In this document: positions 16,991 through 25,553 of the stretch, in pieces
Layout of the letters: the number at the start of each line of letters is the position of its first letter
Position numbering within the stretch: position 1 is the stretch's first letter
DNA from: Paenibacillus terrae
GTDB taxonomy: Bacteria > Bacillota > Bacilli > Paenibacillales > Paenibacillaceae
Direction: 5' to 3'
NCBI RefSeq assembly: GCF_000943545.1
Contig: NZ_JTHP01000056.1
Coordinates: 1 to 43,693 of the forward strand
Length of the DNA: 43,693 nt
Notes under the pieces: generated by a model
What the model was told of the DNA's origin: nothing
Database searches by the model: none
What the model saw: the letters and a program-made list of their open reading frames with translations, nothing else
Program-made: the position numbers and the translations under genes

Positions 16991-17935
16991 TCAGGCGTAA
17001 GGCTCGGCTACAAAATGTCCTTTGGACACTTCGATCAGCTTGGCATTTTCCAGGTTGTAGGCTCCTGACTTATTGCCGGATGCATCATTTGTATGAATGG
17101 GGCCGGCTTGATCGCCAGGCATAATAATCCGTTTTTTGTTAGCTTCAACTTCTGGATCGGGAATCGGAATCGCCGATAGAAGCATTTTCGTATAAGGATG
17201 GATCGGGTTTGCATACAACTCCGCGCTTTCTGCAAGCTCAACCATTTTACCCATATACATTACAGCTACCCGGTCACTGATATGCTTGACCATTGACAGA
17301 TCATGCGCAATGAACAGGTATGTGAGACCAAGACGCTCTTGGAGCTCTTTTAACAGGTTGACAACCTGAGCCTGAATAGAAACGTCAAGAGCCGAGATCG
17401 GTTCATCACAAATGATGAATTTAGGGTTAACCGCCAGCGCGCGGGCAATACCGATCCGTTGACGCTGTCCACCGGAAAACTCATGCGGATAACGGGTTGC
17501 ATGATCCGGGTTCAAACCTACCAGATCCAACAACTCTTCAATCCGTTTTTTGCGCTCTGCACGGCTACCTGCCATGTTGTGAATATCCAGTGCCTCACCG
17601 ATAATATCAGAAACCGTAAAACGCGGGTTCAAGGATGCATACGGATCTTGGAAGATCATCTGCATATCACGGCGCATAGCTTTCATTTTACCTGATGATA
17701 ATTTATAGATATCCGTACCGTTAAAGCGCACGCTACCTGCTGTAGGCTCATATAAGCGAAGAATGGTACGGCCCGCTGTAGATTTACCACAACCTGATTC
17801 ACCAACCATACCTAGTGTTTCGCCTTCGCGAATATAAAAATTCAGGTTGTCCACCGCTTTGAGCACTCGGTTTTTGCCAACATTAAAATACTTTTTAAGA
17901 CCTTCAACCTCAATTAAATTGTTGCTACTCACCAT
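16991..17935 (-). CDS. oppF: Oligopeptide ABC transporter ATP-binding protein OppF
   Basis: This is a cytoplasmic ATPase subunit of a peptide importer, 314 residues. The Walker A motif GESGCGKST is near 44-52, the Q-loop region is MIFQDPYASLNPR, the ABC signature is FSGGQRQRIGIARAL, and Walker B is IICDEPISALDVS. The C-terminal extension with HPYTKMLLSAIPIPDPE is the OppD/OppF peptide-transporter domain; the N-terminus and the SLNPR motif favour OppF. It follows oppC by 11 bases with an AGGAGGTGAG site. No oppD gene is present next to it, although opp systems normally use an OppD/OppF heterodimer. It may act as a homodimer or pair with an ATPase encoded elsewhere. Confidence 0.92.
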   Translation of the reverse strand: MVSSNNLIEVEGLKKYFNVGKNRVLKAVDNLNFYIREGETLGMVGESGCGKSTAGRTILRLYEPTAGSVRFNGTDIYKLSSGKMKAMRRDMQMIFQDPYASLNPRFTVSDIIGEALDIHNMAGSRAERKKRIEELLDLVGLNPDHATRYPHEFSGGQRQRIGIARALAVNPKFIICDEPISALDVSIQAQVVNLLKELQERLGLTYLFIAHDLSMVKHISDRVAVMYMGKMVELAESAELYANPIHPYTKMLLSAIPIPDPEVEANKKRIIMPGDQAGPIHTNDASGNKSGAYNLENAKLIEVSKGHFVAEPYA

Positions 17936-17946
17936 GATCTCACCTC

Positions 17947-18897
17947 CTATTTCTTCAGCTTCGGATCAAGCGCATCACGCAATCCATCACCAAAAAGGTT
18001 GAACGCAAGCATAATCAAACTGATCAAACCTGCCGGGAAAAGCATACGCCAAGGATAGTACATCCATCCTGTCAGAGCTGATTCAATCATCGAACCAAGC
18101 GACGACTGAGGATTCGGCACCCCTAAACCGAGAAAACTCAGGAAAGCTTCGGAAAAAATAGCGGTCGGAACGCTCAACGTCAATGTAACGATGATCGGAC
18201 CTACAGCATTAGGCAAGAGGTGGCGGAAAAGCAAGCGACCTGCTCCAGCACCCATGGAACGGGAAGCAAGTACAAACTCTCTGTTTTTGAGTTGCATCAT
18301 TTCCCCACGCACAATCCATGACATGTTAATCCAACCAGTTACACATAGGGCAATAATAATCGTCGTGATACTCGGCTCCAGTACAACGAGCAGCAGGATC
18401 GTAACAAGCAGATAAGGAATGGAATACAGAATTTCAGAAAATTTATTCATGATTTCATCTACACGTCCACCAAAGTAACCCATAATCCCACCATAAATGA
18501 CACCAATCAGCAAATCAATCATTGCTGCAGCCAAGCCGATAGTTAAGGAAATTCGGGCACCCATCCATGTACGTACAAACATATCACGACCCAACTCATC
18601 CGTTCCGAACCAATGCTCCGCAGAAGGGGGCAGGTTTGTGCTCAGCAAATCATTAGAATAGTAATTATAAGGTGACATTATCGGACCAATCAAGGAGAAA
18701 AGCACGATAAGAAATAGAATAATCAAGCTAGTCATAGCAACCTTGTTTTTACGAAGCCGTTCCCAAGCATCGCGCCAAGCAGACAAACTTTCCCGCTTAA
18801 TAACTTCGGATTGCTTTTCATCCACTCCGATTTTCTGGAAATCTTCCGGCTTTACCTGGAGCTTGTCCAGTTTCATAGCATTGTCTTTCACAGACAT
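17947..18897 (-). CDS. oppC: Oligopeptide ABC transporter permease OppC
   Basis: OppC is one of the two membrane subunits of the importer, 316 residues. The N-terminal cytoplasmic region (about 1-50) precedes a first membrane segment (MTSLIILFLIVLFSLIGPIMS) and the periplasmic-type HWFGTDELGRDMFVRTWMGARISL motif typical of OppC/DppC. Five further segments follow. The EAA coupling loop (ASRSMGAGAGRLLFRHLLPNAVGPI) contacts the ATPase. It starts three bases after oppB with a GGAGGGG site, so translation is probably coupled. Confidence 0.95.
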   Translation of the reverse strand: MSVKDNAMKLDKLQVKPEDFQKIGVDEKQSEVIKRESLSAWRDAWERLRKNKVAMTSLIILFLIVLFSLIGPIMSPYNYYSNDLLSTNLPPSAEHWFGTDELGRDMFVRTWMGARISLTIGLAAAMIDLLIGVIYGGIMGYFGGRVDEIMNKFSEILYSIPYLLVTILLLVVLEPSITTIIIALCVTGWINMSWIVRGEMMQLKNREFVLASRSMGAGAGRLLFRHLLPNAVGPIIVTLTLSVPTAIFSEAFLSFLGLGVPNPQSSLGSMIESALTGWMYYPWRMLFPAGLISLIMLAFNLFGDGLRDALDPKLKK

Positions 18898-18900
18898 AAG

Positions 18901-19833
18901 TTACCCCTCCTTCCCGCCGGTCAGCTTAATCCGAGGATCAATAAACCCGTACGCAACATCCGTAATAAAACGAGCTAACATGAGTAAAACACCATAAAAA
19001 ATGGTAATGCCCATAATCATAGTGTAATCGCGGCTTGTGATACTATCCACAAACACTTTACCGATACCACCTATTCCAAAGATTCGTTCAATAACAACAG
19101 ATCCGGTAATAATATTTGCTGTCATCGGGCCAACATAGGTAACAACTGGCAAAATAGCATTCCGCACAACGTGTTTGAACATGATTGTTATCGATTTCAA
19201 ACCTTTAGCCTTGGCCGTTTTAATATAATCCGCATGTAGCACTTCCAACATACTGGAACGCGTCAATCTTGCAATAAATGCAATCGGTTGAGCAGACAAA
19301 GCCGCAACAGGCAGAATGTAGTCCATCGGGCCCTCAAAGCCCATAACATTAAATAGTCCCAACTTTTGAGCAAAAAAGAACTGAATTAATGATGCAAGAA
19401 CAAAGCTGGGAACCGCAATCCCCATAATTGCCATTATCATAGCTACCGTATCAATGAGCCTACGATGATACAACGCCGCAAGCATACCTAATAAAATACC
19501 GACAATAACAGAAAAAACGATAGCAACCAGACCCAACTTAAGTGATACCATAAAAGTTTGTCCAATAATGTCGCTTACATCTTGATTTAATTTTTTCATA
19601 GAAATTCCAAAATCACCTGTAACGATATCACCTAAGTATTTAAAATATTGTACATATACCGGCTTATCCAGCCCATACTGTTCCATCAATCGGGCTTGAA
19701 TCTCAGGAGACGTCGCTCTTTCACTCATGAAAGGGTTACCCGGAATTGCTTTCATTAGAAAAAACGTCGCAGAGATCAGAATAAGCAAAGAAATAAGCAT
19801 AAAAACGAATTTACTGATCAAATAACGCGCCAT
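18901..19833 (-). CDS. oppB: Oligopeptide ABC transporter permease OppB
   Basis: OppB is the second membrane subunit, 310 residues with six predicted membrane segments. The N-terminus MARYLISKFVFMLISLLILISATFFLMKAIPGNPF is typical of OppB/DppB. The EAA-type loop is TAKAKGLKSITIMFKHVVRNAILPVVTYVG, and the C-terminal VIERIFGIGGIGKVFVDSI is conserved in the family. It lies downstream of oppA, with a terminator hairpin in the gap. That probably makes its expression lower than that of the binding protein. Confidence 0.95.
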   Translation of the reverse strand: MARYLISKFVFMLISLLILISATFFLMKAIPGNPFMSERATSPEIQARLMEQYGLDKPVYVQYFKYLGDIVTGDFGISMKKLNQDVSDIIGQTFMVSLKLGLVAIVFSVIVGILLGMLAALYHRRLIDTVAMIMAIMGIAVPSFVLASLIQFFFAQKLGLFNVMGFEGPMDYILPVAALSAQPIAFIARLTRSSMLEVLHADYIKTAKAKGLKSITIMFKHVVRNAILPVVTYVGPMTANIITGSVVIERIFGIGGIGKVFVDSITSRDYTMIMGITIFYGVLLMLARFITDVAYGFIDPRIKLTGGKEG

Positions 19834-19950
19834 CGCCCGTTTACACCCCCCATTTTTTTCGACACCATTCGATTCTATAGAAATAGAGTTAGGTTGTCCA
19901 CTCTACTTATATGCATGGTTACATAATTCATGAAAGGAACCCTCACACAC

Positions 19951-19994
19951 AAAAAAAACGGGATATATATGGTAGTATCCACATATATATCCCG
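19951..19994 (-). terminator. Intercistronic terminator/attenuator between oppA and oppB
   Basis: CGGGATATATATG at 19959-19971 and CATATATATCCCG at 19982-19994 form a perfect 13-base stem with a ten-base loop. On the minus strand eight T residues follow. It begins 38 bases past the oppA stop. Partial termination here would give more OppA than permease, the usual stoichiometry for binding-protein transporters. Confidence 0.85.
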
Positions 19995-20031
19995 AAGTAA
20001 CCCTTCAACTTCAGAATCAAGTATCAGCTAC

Positions 20032-21738
20032 TTACTGTGTTATATAAGCCCTTGTAAAATCAATTGCACCACTAAAATCCAAGGCAATCCCTTTTACATT
20101 TGGTTTCGTTAAGGAAGTATTAGAGTAATAGTAAATAGGCAACAAAATCATATCATCCTGAACAAGAAGCTTCTCAGCTTTAGCAAATATTTCCATGCGT
20201 TTACCTGGATCAGTTTCTGTTCTAGCCGCTTTAATTAAACCGTCATATTCTGGATTAGCGTATCCAGAATTATTGTTACCATTACCAGTTGTCCAGATAT
20301 CCAGGAATGTCATTGGATCATTAAAGTCAGCAGACCATCCACCACGAGCAATTTGGAAATTCAATTTGTTACGAGTTTGGATAAATACGCCCCACTCTTG
20401 ATTCTGTGTTTTAATATCCACACCCAGGTTTTTCTTCCACATATCAGCGACTGCCAAAGCAATCTTTTGGTGTCCTTCAGTGGAGTTATAAAGCAAGGTT
20501 ATTGGAGGAAGCGAAGTTACACCTTCTTCTTTCATACCTTCTTGAAGCAATTTCTTCGCTTCAGCCACATCTTCCTTGAAATAATCATCTTTGTGCTCAT
20601 TACGATATTCTTGAGACAAACCTTTAATACCCGGAGGGACAAAGCCATAAGCAGGAATTTCCCCACCCATCGTTACTCTTTCAACAATCGGCTGACGTTG
20701 AATGGACATTGCAAAGGCTTTACGAATTTTAAGATTGTTGAACGGTTTTTCAGTAACGTTAAACAAATAGTAATATGTGCTTGCAATTCCTTTAGCCTGG
20801 AATTCATTAGGCATTTCATTTTTTACAGCCATCATTTGATCTGCAGGGATTTCGCCATTAGGTTTACCTGCATAATCAAGTTGTCCACTTCTGTAAGAAG
20901 CCAGCTCTGTTGCACCGCTGTTTACAAGGGACATTGTAATTGTCTTCAACTTAATTTCGTCCTTACCCCAATAATTCTCATTTTTGGAAACTTCGATCTT
21001 TTGACCTGTCTCCCAAGTCGACAATGTGAAAGGCCCATTAGTGATCATGCTTTCTTTTTTAGTCGCCCATTTATCATTACCTTTAACAGACGGGTGCACC
21101 GGATAATAGGTGTAGAAAGCAGTCAAGCCCAAGAAGTAAGGTGTTGCATGTTCCAGTTCTACCTGCAATGTATGGTCGTCAACTGCTTTGACACCTACAT
21201 CTTTGAAGTCTGGAATTTTAGTTCCTTTAAAAGATTTGGATGTGCTCAGGTTGTATCCCTCAGCATTCTTGATATAGTACAATTGGTAAGCATACGGAGG
21301 TGCTGGAGCCGTGGAAGGATCCAATACCCGTTGCCAAGCAAATACGAAGTCACTTGCTTTGACAGGGTCACCATTACTCCATTTTGCAGTATCCCGAAGC
21401 TTGAACGTATATGTTTTGCCATCATCGGAAATTTTCCATGATTCAGCTACGCCAGGAATTTCTTTACCATCAGGGCCCATACGAACAAGACCTTCATACA
21501 TTGTTTTCAAAACAGTGTTTGCTTGAGTGTCTTGAGCCTGTGCCGGGTCAAATGTTGGCGGCTCGGATGCCAGATTAATGCGCAAAATCTGTTTGTCGGC
21601 CGGAGCCGGCGTAGTTGAGGTATTTTCTTGCGCGCCCTTGCCATTGTTTTCGTTCTTGCTGCTGGAGCCACAACCTGCTAACAGTGCGCCAACTGCAAGA
21701 ATGAGTGTCAAAAGGACTAAAAAGCTTTTCCTTTTCAT
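20032..21738 (-). CDS. oppA: Peptide-binding lipoprotein OppA
   Basis: OppA is an extracytoplasmic substrate-binding protein (SBP family 5) that captures oligopeptides for OppBCF. It has 568 residues. The signal peptide (1-22) ends in the lipobox LLAGC with the lipidated Cys at 23, then a Ser/Asn/Thr-rich linker to about residue 48. The fold begins ILRINLASEPPTFDPAQAQD. Further family segments are YEGLVRMGPDGKEIPGVAESWKISDDGKTYTFKLRD and KWSNGDPVKASDFVFAWQRVLDP. A GGGGG-containing site precedes the ATG. Family knowledge allows roles in nutrition and in uptake of signalling peptides; the sequence does not decide which. Confidence 0.95.
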   Translation of the reverse strand: MKRKSFLVLLTLILAVGALLAGCGSSSKNENNGKGAQENTSTTPAPADKQILRINLASEPPTFDPAQAQDTQANTVLKTMYEGLVRMGPDGKEIPGVAESWKISDDGKTYTFKLRDTAKWSNGDPVKASDFVFAWQRVLDPSTAPAPPYAYQLYYIKNAEGYNLSTSKSFKGTKIPDFKDVGVKAVDDHTLQVELEHATPYFLGLTAFYTYYPVHPSVKGNDKWATKKESMITNGPFTLSTWETGQKIEVSKNENYWGKDEIKLKTITMSLVNSGATELASYRSGQLDYAGKPNGEIPADQMMAVKNEMPNEFQAKGIASTYYYLFNVTEKPFNNLKIRKAFAMSIQRQPIVERVTMGGEIPAYGFVPPGIKGLSQEYRNEHKDDYFKEDVAEAKKLLQEGMKEEGVTSLPPITLLYNSTEGHQKIALAVADMWKKNLGVDIKTQNQEWGVFIQTRNKLNFQIARGGWSADFNDPMTFLDIWTTGNGNNNSGYANPEYDGLIKAARTETDPGKRMEIFAKAEKLLVQDDMILLPIYYYSNTSLTKPNVKGIALDFSGAIDFTRAYITQ

Positions 21739-21780
21739 CTAGCGTTTTCCCCCTAGTTCTAAAGTGGTATATGTTTATAG

Positions 21781-21828
21781 ATTATACAACCAGCGGTCAA
21801 AAAAATCTACATCACATTTCTTGAAATT
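21781..21828 (-). promoter_or_regulatory. Candidate opp promoter region (-10 only, weak CodY-like site)
   Basis: The minus strand has a perfect TATAAT at 21781-21786, about 42 bases before the oppA ATG. No convincing -35 stands at the right distance. Just upstream, at about 21814-21828, AATTTCAAGAAATGT resembles the 15-base CodY box with four mismatches, which is weaker than usual for real sites. Control by CodY is only a possibility. Confidence 0.3.
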
Positions 21829-21891
21829 GAGCTTTTTTTTCAAAAAAACATGATTAATTCATATTTTTTTGGGTTTTCATGTCATGTTATA

Positions 21892-22281
21892 TCACATGTT
21901 ATTGAATATATTTTTAAAAATGCCAACAATAGTTAATAGAATATACGCTAATGTCATGGCTATAAAAGTTAATCTCCACACTGCTCTACATAATCTTTTC
22001 CCATCGACCTTACCCTTTATTCGATTTTGGGCTCCTCCAATTAAACCCAGCGCCAAAAGTAGCAGAAGTAATATCAAATAAAAACCGAATCTTGATGCAA
22101 AAATGACATTAAAGAGAGCCGCGACGGATAGTATCAGAAAAGCCGTGGTAATGTCCATAGATATAAGCAATGACTTCTTTTTTTCCAGTTTAAGCAGGTA
22201 GCGGCAAACCGCAAACACGATCAGAAACGGAAAAAAGGGAAGAATACTAAATGTGATGATGGTACCTTGTATGAGACTCAA
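21892..22281 (-). CDS. DUF3397 family membrane protein
   Basis: This is a hydrophobic 129-residue protein with four probable membrane segments: about 6-25, 40-60, 66-84 and 105-125. A basic loop (QNRIKGKVDGKRLCR) lies before the last. The start is a TTG at 22281 preceded by AGAGGGGTGA; the panE stop is four bases upstream, so the two are translationally linked. Size, topology and the place next to panE near bshC match the DUF3397 family of Bacilli. Its function is unknown to me. Confidence 0.75.
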   Translation of the reverse strand: MSLIQGTIITFSILPFFPFLIVFAVCRYLLKLEKKKSLLISMDITTAFLILSVAALFNVIFASRFGFYLILLLLLLALGLIGGAQNRIKGKVDGKRLCRAVWRLTFIAMTLAYILLTIVGIFKNIFNNM

Positions 22282-22285
22282 CTGA

Positions 22286-23248
22286 TCACCCCTCTTTTAG
22301 CCGCATGCCCTCAATTAATTGCCATAATACCGCATGGGTTGGTGCAGTAACCCCCGCTTGCTCTGCCATCTGCACCAGCTGTCCATTAATGGAAGCAACC
22401 TCTGTCATGGAATGTGCAAGCACATCGGCCAGCATAGACGACTGATTCTCTGCCGTTGCCCGGCAAACCTTCATAATCTGATCCCACCATGCGCTGTCCC
22501 ACCGAATACCATTGGCTTCGTACACTTGAATGCCTTCTTCGTATAGCTTGTGCATCATATGTATACGGCCCGGATCGGAAAGCAGCTCTCCATTGGGGAT
22601 TCGCCATATTGCTGTCAGCGGATTAATCACAGCGTTGATTAGCAACTTACGGTATATACCGTTCTCGATTTCTTTCGACAAGCAAACGTCAAATCCTGCT
22701 GTAAGCAGCCGATTTAGCACATATTGTTCGAAACTCCCGACCTGTTTCTCCTCCAGCACATCCGGACAGCCAATCTCCGTAGCCCCCAGCCCGGCATGCA
22801 CGACGGATGCTACCCCCATTCTCTTGGCTCCTTCGGTCGTTACCGCAGGGTATACCACCGCTTCAGGATAGGCTTGTCTAATTCGTTCTATATGTCCGAT
22901 TCCGTTCTGTAAGCAAACAATTCCGATATCGCTTTCTGTATTAGCCGCAGATTTAATCTGGTCCAGCACTTCCCCAATCGCCCCCTGTTTAGTCATTATC
23001 AAAATCCACCGTGCCGGAACCTGTGAATTCAAGCGTTTCCAATCTGCCAATGGCGCTGCCTTTAATTCGTCTCCTCCAGCCACATGAACAGCAACATGCC
23101 CCTCTTTTTCAAGTACAGTTATCCCTTCACAAGCAATGATACGTGCCTGCTCAAGCGTTCGTGTCCATAACCTTACTTTCGTGCCTGAGGCTGCCAGCCT
23201 CCCGGCAAACAACAATCCGAGCGAACCTGCTCCAATAATATCAATCAC
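22286..23248 (-). CDS. panE: 2-dehydropantoate 2-reductase (ketopantoate reductase)
   Basis: PanE reduces ketopantoate to pantoate with NADPH in coenzyme A synthesis. The 320-residue protein starts with the Rossmann motif IIGAGSLGLLFAGRLAASG. Other family elements are IVCLQNGIGHIE (QNG near the substrate site), VTTEGAKR, and the C-terminal helical domain with KLLINAVINPLTAIWRIPNGELL, including the catalytic-type Lys and Asn, and SSMLADVLA. The start is GTG at 23248. The ribosome site is weak. It heads a two-gene unit with the DUF3397 protein. Confidence 0.93.
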   Translation of the reverse strand: MIDIIGAGSLGLLFAGRLAASGTKVRLWTRTLEQARIIACEGITVLEKEGHVAVHVAGGDELKAAPLADWKRLNSQVPARWILIMTKQGAIGEVLDQIKSAANTESDIGIVCLQNGIGHIERIRQAYPEAVVYPAVTTEGAKRMGVASVVHAGLGATEIGCPDVLEEKQVGSFEQYVLNRLLTAGFDVCLSKEIENGIYRKLLINAVINPLTAIWRIPNGELLSDPGRIHMMHKLYEEGIQVYEANGIRWDSAWWDQIMKVCRATAENQSSMLADVLAHSMTEVASINGQLVQMAEQAGVTAPTHAVLWQLIEGMRLKEG

Positions 23249-23310
23249 CTATGTATCGTCTCACTTCCATCTTTTTTTCTACTATATCATATGCACTCTA
23301 GAGAAATACA

Positions 23311-23346
23311 AAAAACGCCAACTACGGCAAAGCGTGAGTTGACGTT
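23311..23346 (-). terminator. Terminator downstream of the GerR-like gene
   Basis: An imperfect stem pairs AACGCCAACT (23314-23323) with AGTTGACGTT (23337-23346), with one mismatch. On the minus strand TTTTTTGTATTT follows. It ends the regulator transcript before panE. Confidence 0.75.
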
Positions 23347-23374
23347 CTATTTAACATTTACTGCTGTAATTTTG

Positions 23375-24025
23375 CTACTCAATGCGCTCCAGGTTCCCAT
23401 TGGCGTCCATTTTGAATCTGGATTTAAGCTCTTCCTCATCCTCAGTGATTAAAGCCAAACGGCGGGCTCGGTCCATAATCTGAATCAAGGCTTTGTAATC
23501 ATCATTCACGACGCGATAGTCGGTTTGCACCTCATTAACCTCTTTGGACAACCGATCATTAATGGAGCGAAGTTGATTTAATTCCTCTTCCTTTTCACGT
23601 AAATCTTTTTCCAGCATCTTGATCTGTCGATTGGTTTCCTGTACAGATCCCTTCCATTGACGCAAAAAACGGATCACTGCGTCGATGGACAACGTATCCT
23701 CACTCGTTCCATCCGCTCTGTATAGCCCTTCAGCCGTATCAAGCGTGGCAAAAGCTGCCACCTGAGATACACCAACTGGACTCTGCTTGCGAATATAACT
23801 ACGTTTTTGACGTTGCGCTTTAGCAATGCTGATGGCTTCATCATAACGCTTGCGCACGCAACTGTTCCAGCGGAAGCCGCATGCTGCGGAGGTTCTTCCT
23901 ATTTTTTGCCCAACCTCTTCAAATGCGGCGAGCTGTGTTCCGCCTTCCCGGATATGACGCAATGTCACCTCCGCCAGTATCAAATCATCTTCAACACTCC
24001 ATGCATCTTGTCTTATTGCAGTCAT
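23375..24025 (-). CDS. RsfA/GerR-family sporulation transcription factor
   Basis: This 216-residue regulator has an N-terminal Myb/SANT-like DNA-binding domain (about 5-62): DAWSVEDDLILAEVTLRHIREGG, then FEEVGQKIGRTSAACGFRWNSCVRKRY. A coiled coil at about 125-190 (VQETNRQIKMLEKDLREKEEELNQLRSINDRLSKEV) probably dimerises it. B. subtilis has two such proteins, RsfA (forespore) and GerR/YlbO (mother cell). The latter lies near panE and bshC, as here, so GerR is the better guess. The start has an AGGAGGGC site. No clear sigma-E or sigma-F promoter could be fixed upstream. Confidence 0.82.
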   Translation of the reverse strand: MTAIRQDAWSVEDDLILAEVTLRHIREGGTQLAAFEEVGQKIGRTSAACGFRWNSCVRKRYDEAISIAKAQRQKRSYIRKQSPVGVSQVAAFATLDTAEGLYRADGTSEDTLSIDAVIRFLRQWKGSVQETNRQIKMLEKDLREKEEELNQLRSINDRLSKEVNEVQTDYRVVNDDYKALIQIMDRARRLALITEDEEELKSRFKMDANGNLERIE

Positions 24026-24322
24026 GCCTCTAGCCCTCCTAACAACATCCTGAAATAACCGTCTTCATGAACCGGTCTTACCGGTATTTGAATAGGGTAT
24101 AAAAGCTGTTTATTTATTTCTATGCCTCTCGTAGAGTTCATAGAATCTATTTGATACTAAATTGTATTTCCATTTCTATAAGAACTCATACGTGGACAAA
24201 TATAGTTTCGGGTTTCAAGCATCCTCTGGCTGCTGTACAATATATGAATGGTTAAAGAATAAGAAAGGCACATATATATTACTGTTAGACTTTTTTCGGG
24301 AATACACAAAAGGGGAAAACCA
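24026..24322. other. Divergent intergenic region without a gene
   Basis: The stretch separates the minus-strand regulator from the plus-strand secreted protein. It contains a doubled six-base palindrome (ACCGGT at 24071-24076 and 24080-24085) and a weak plus-strand promoter candidate at 24213-24241. I see no coding sequence or RNA gene. Confidence 0.5.
24213..24241 (+). promoter_or_regulatory. Weak sigma-A-like promoter for the coiled-coil secreted protein gene
   Basis: TTTCAA (24213-24218) and TACAAT (24236-24241) are separated by 17 bases. The -10 is good, while the -35 matches at only three positions. It would give a leader of about 75 bases. Confidence 0.3.
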
Positions 24323-25411
24323 ATGATCAGACCCGCTCTAAAAATGTTAAGTTGTGTTCTGCTGACCATCATTTTGATATGGACCTCCATGTCAGCACGT
24401 CCTGTTCTGGCCGCTCCTTCAGAAGAGGCAAACCGGATTTTGCAAGATAGTCTGTCAATCGTCGAGATTGATCATGAAATTGAGCGGATCAGTCAGGAAC
24501 AACAGATACTTTTACAACGTCAGCAGGAACTTAGAAGCAATCTTGCCACTCAGCAGGAACAGATGACTATGCAAAGGAAACGCGCGGGTTCTGTGCTGCG
24601 CTCCTATTATATGGGAGAAAGGGACAAGCTGCTCAGTGTAGTATTGGGTGCCAAAAGTCTAAAACAGCTTCTCTCCCTGTACGATTACTACTTGTTGCTG
24701 ATTAGCCACGATCAGGATGTACTTCAAGAATACGAGTCCAATTATCGGAATATGCGAAAAACAGAAGAACAGGTCACCCGGGCTTCATCAGATTTGGAAA
24801 CCGTCAAAACAAACCTGCTGGAACAACGTAAGCGTATTGTCCTGCTTCAGGCGCGTGTAAATGACGGTGTTAACGCCAGCAAGAACCCGGATACTCTACG
24901 CAAGCTGATCGGCGAAATGACAGCTTATTGGGAGAATGTAGGCGTCTACGAGGTGAACAAGCATTTTAAAGCGCTAGCTCAAGCGATGCAGGATTTACCT
25001 CAATTTATTCAGCAACAGCAAGGAGCCATGGTTACAAACGGCAAAGTCATTACGATAAGCATACGTGAGGAAGATTTTAACCGTTTTCTGAAATCAGAAA
25101 ATGAATTATTTAATCACTTCAACTTTTCCTTCGGGCAGGATCGTATTGTTGTAGAAGGTCAACAGGGAACCATGAAATTGAGGGTAGAGGGGCACTACAC
25201 GGTAGAGAATGAACCGCAAAATGCGATTTTATTCCATGTGGATCGCCTGGTCTTTAATGGGCTGGAGCTACCAGATACGACCCGTAACAAGCTGGAAAAG
25301 GATTTTGATCTGGGCTTCTATCCTCAGCAACTCATTTCTTATGTCAAGGCTACAGAGGTACGCACCATAGCCGGAGTACTTGAGGTTAAGCTCGAATTGA
25401 GCCTGAAGTAA
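24323..25411 (+). CDS. Secreted coiled-coil protein, EnvC/CwlO-like N-terminal region, unknown function
   Basis: I do not recognise a named gene. The 362-residue protein starts at an ATG preceded by AAAGGGGAAAA. A signal peptide (about 1-30) ends VLA before APSEE. A long coiled coil follows (about 45-195), Gln/Glu-rich, and contains VLRSYYMGERDKLLSVVLGAKSLKQLL, which resembles the helical hairpin of EnvC, PcsB and CwlO hydrolase regulators. No NlpC/P60, CHAP or M23 catalytic domain is present. The C-terminal third (about 243-362) looks like a beta-rich domain: ITISIREEDFNRFLKSEN, then KLRVEGHYTVENE and GVLEVKLELSL. Its pattern recalls LmeA/YpmS-like lipid-binding folds, but this is a guess. 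It is a single gene, convergent with ylaK. Confidence 0.75.
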   Translation: MIRPALKMLSCVLLTIILIWTSMSARPVLAAPSEEANRILQDSLSIVEIDHEIERISQEQQILLQRQQELRSNLATQQEQMTMQRKRAGSVLRSYYMGERDKLLSVVLGAKSLKQLLSLYDYYLLLISHDQDVLQEYESNYRNMRKTEEQVTRASSDLETVKTNLLEQRKRIVLLQARVNDGVNASKNPDTLRKLIGEMTAYWENVGVYEVNKHFKALAQAMQDLPQFIQQQQGAMVTNGKVITISIREEDFNRFLKSENELFNHFNFSFGQDRIVVEGQQGTMKLRVEGHYTVENEPQNAILFHVDRLVFNGLELPDTTRNKLEKDFDLGFYPQQLISYVKATEVRTIAGVLEVKLELSLK

Positions 25412-25455
25412 GGCTTTGTCACCCTTGTATTGCTATCATAAATAATACATGGACA

Positions 25456-25497
25456 AAAATAAGAGACCCCGGGATGTTCCCGAGGTCTTCTTATTTA
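25456..25497. terminator. Bidirectional terminator between the coiled-coil gene and ylaK
   Basis: AATAAGAGACCCCGGGA pairs with TCCCGAGGTCTTCTTATT with one mismatch and a small bulge, around a three-base loop. A-rich and T-rich flanks on the two sides let it act for both convergent genes. Confidence 0.85.
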
Positions 25498-25553
25498 CAA
25501 CAAATACTGCGCAGTATATAAACATCCTGATAATGGGATAGTGATATGAGCTA

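Noticed and set aside
20353..21441. Long plus-strand open frame of 362 codons opposite oppA
   Set aside because: It is an antisense shadow of oppA: no ribosome site, unlikely amino-acid composition rich in Cys, Phe and Ile, and oppA on the other strand has a clear lipoprotein signal and family motifs.
24071..24085. Doubled ACCGGT palindrome upstream of the GerR-like gene
   Set aside because: It is short, has no known matching regulator and no second copy that I noticed. It may be a site but cannot be supported.
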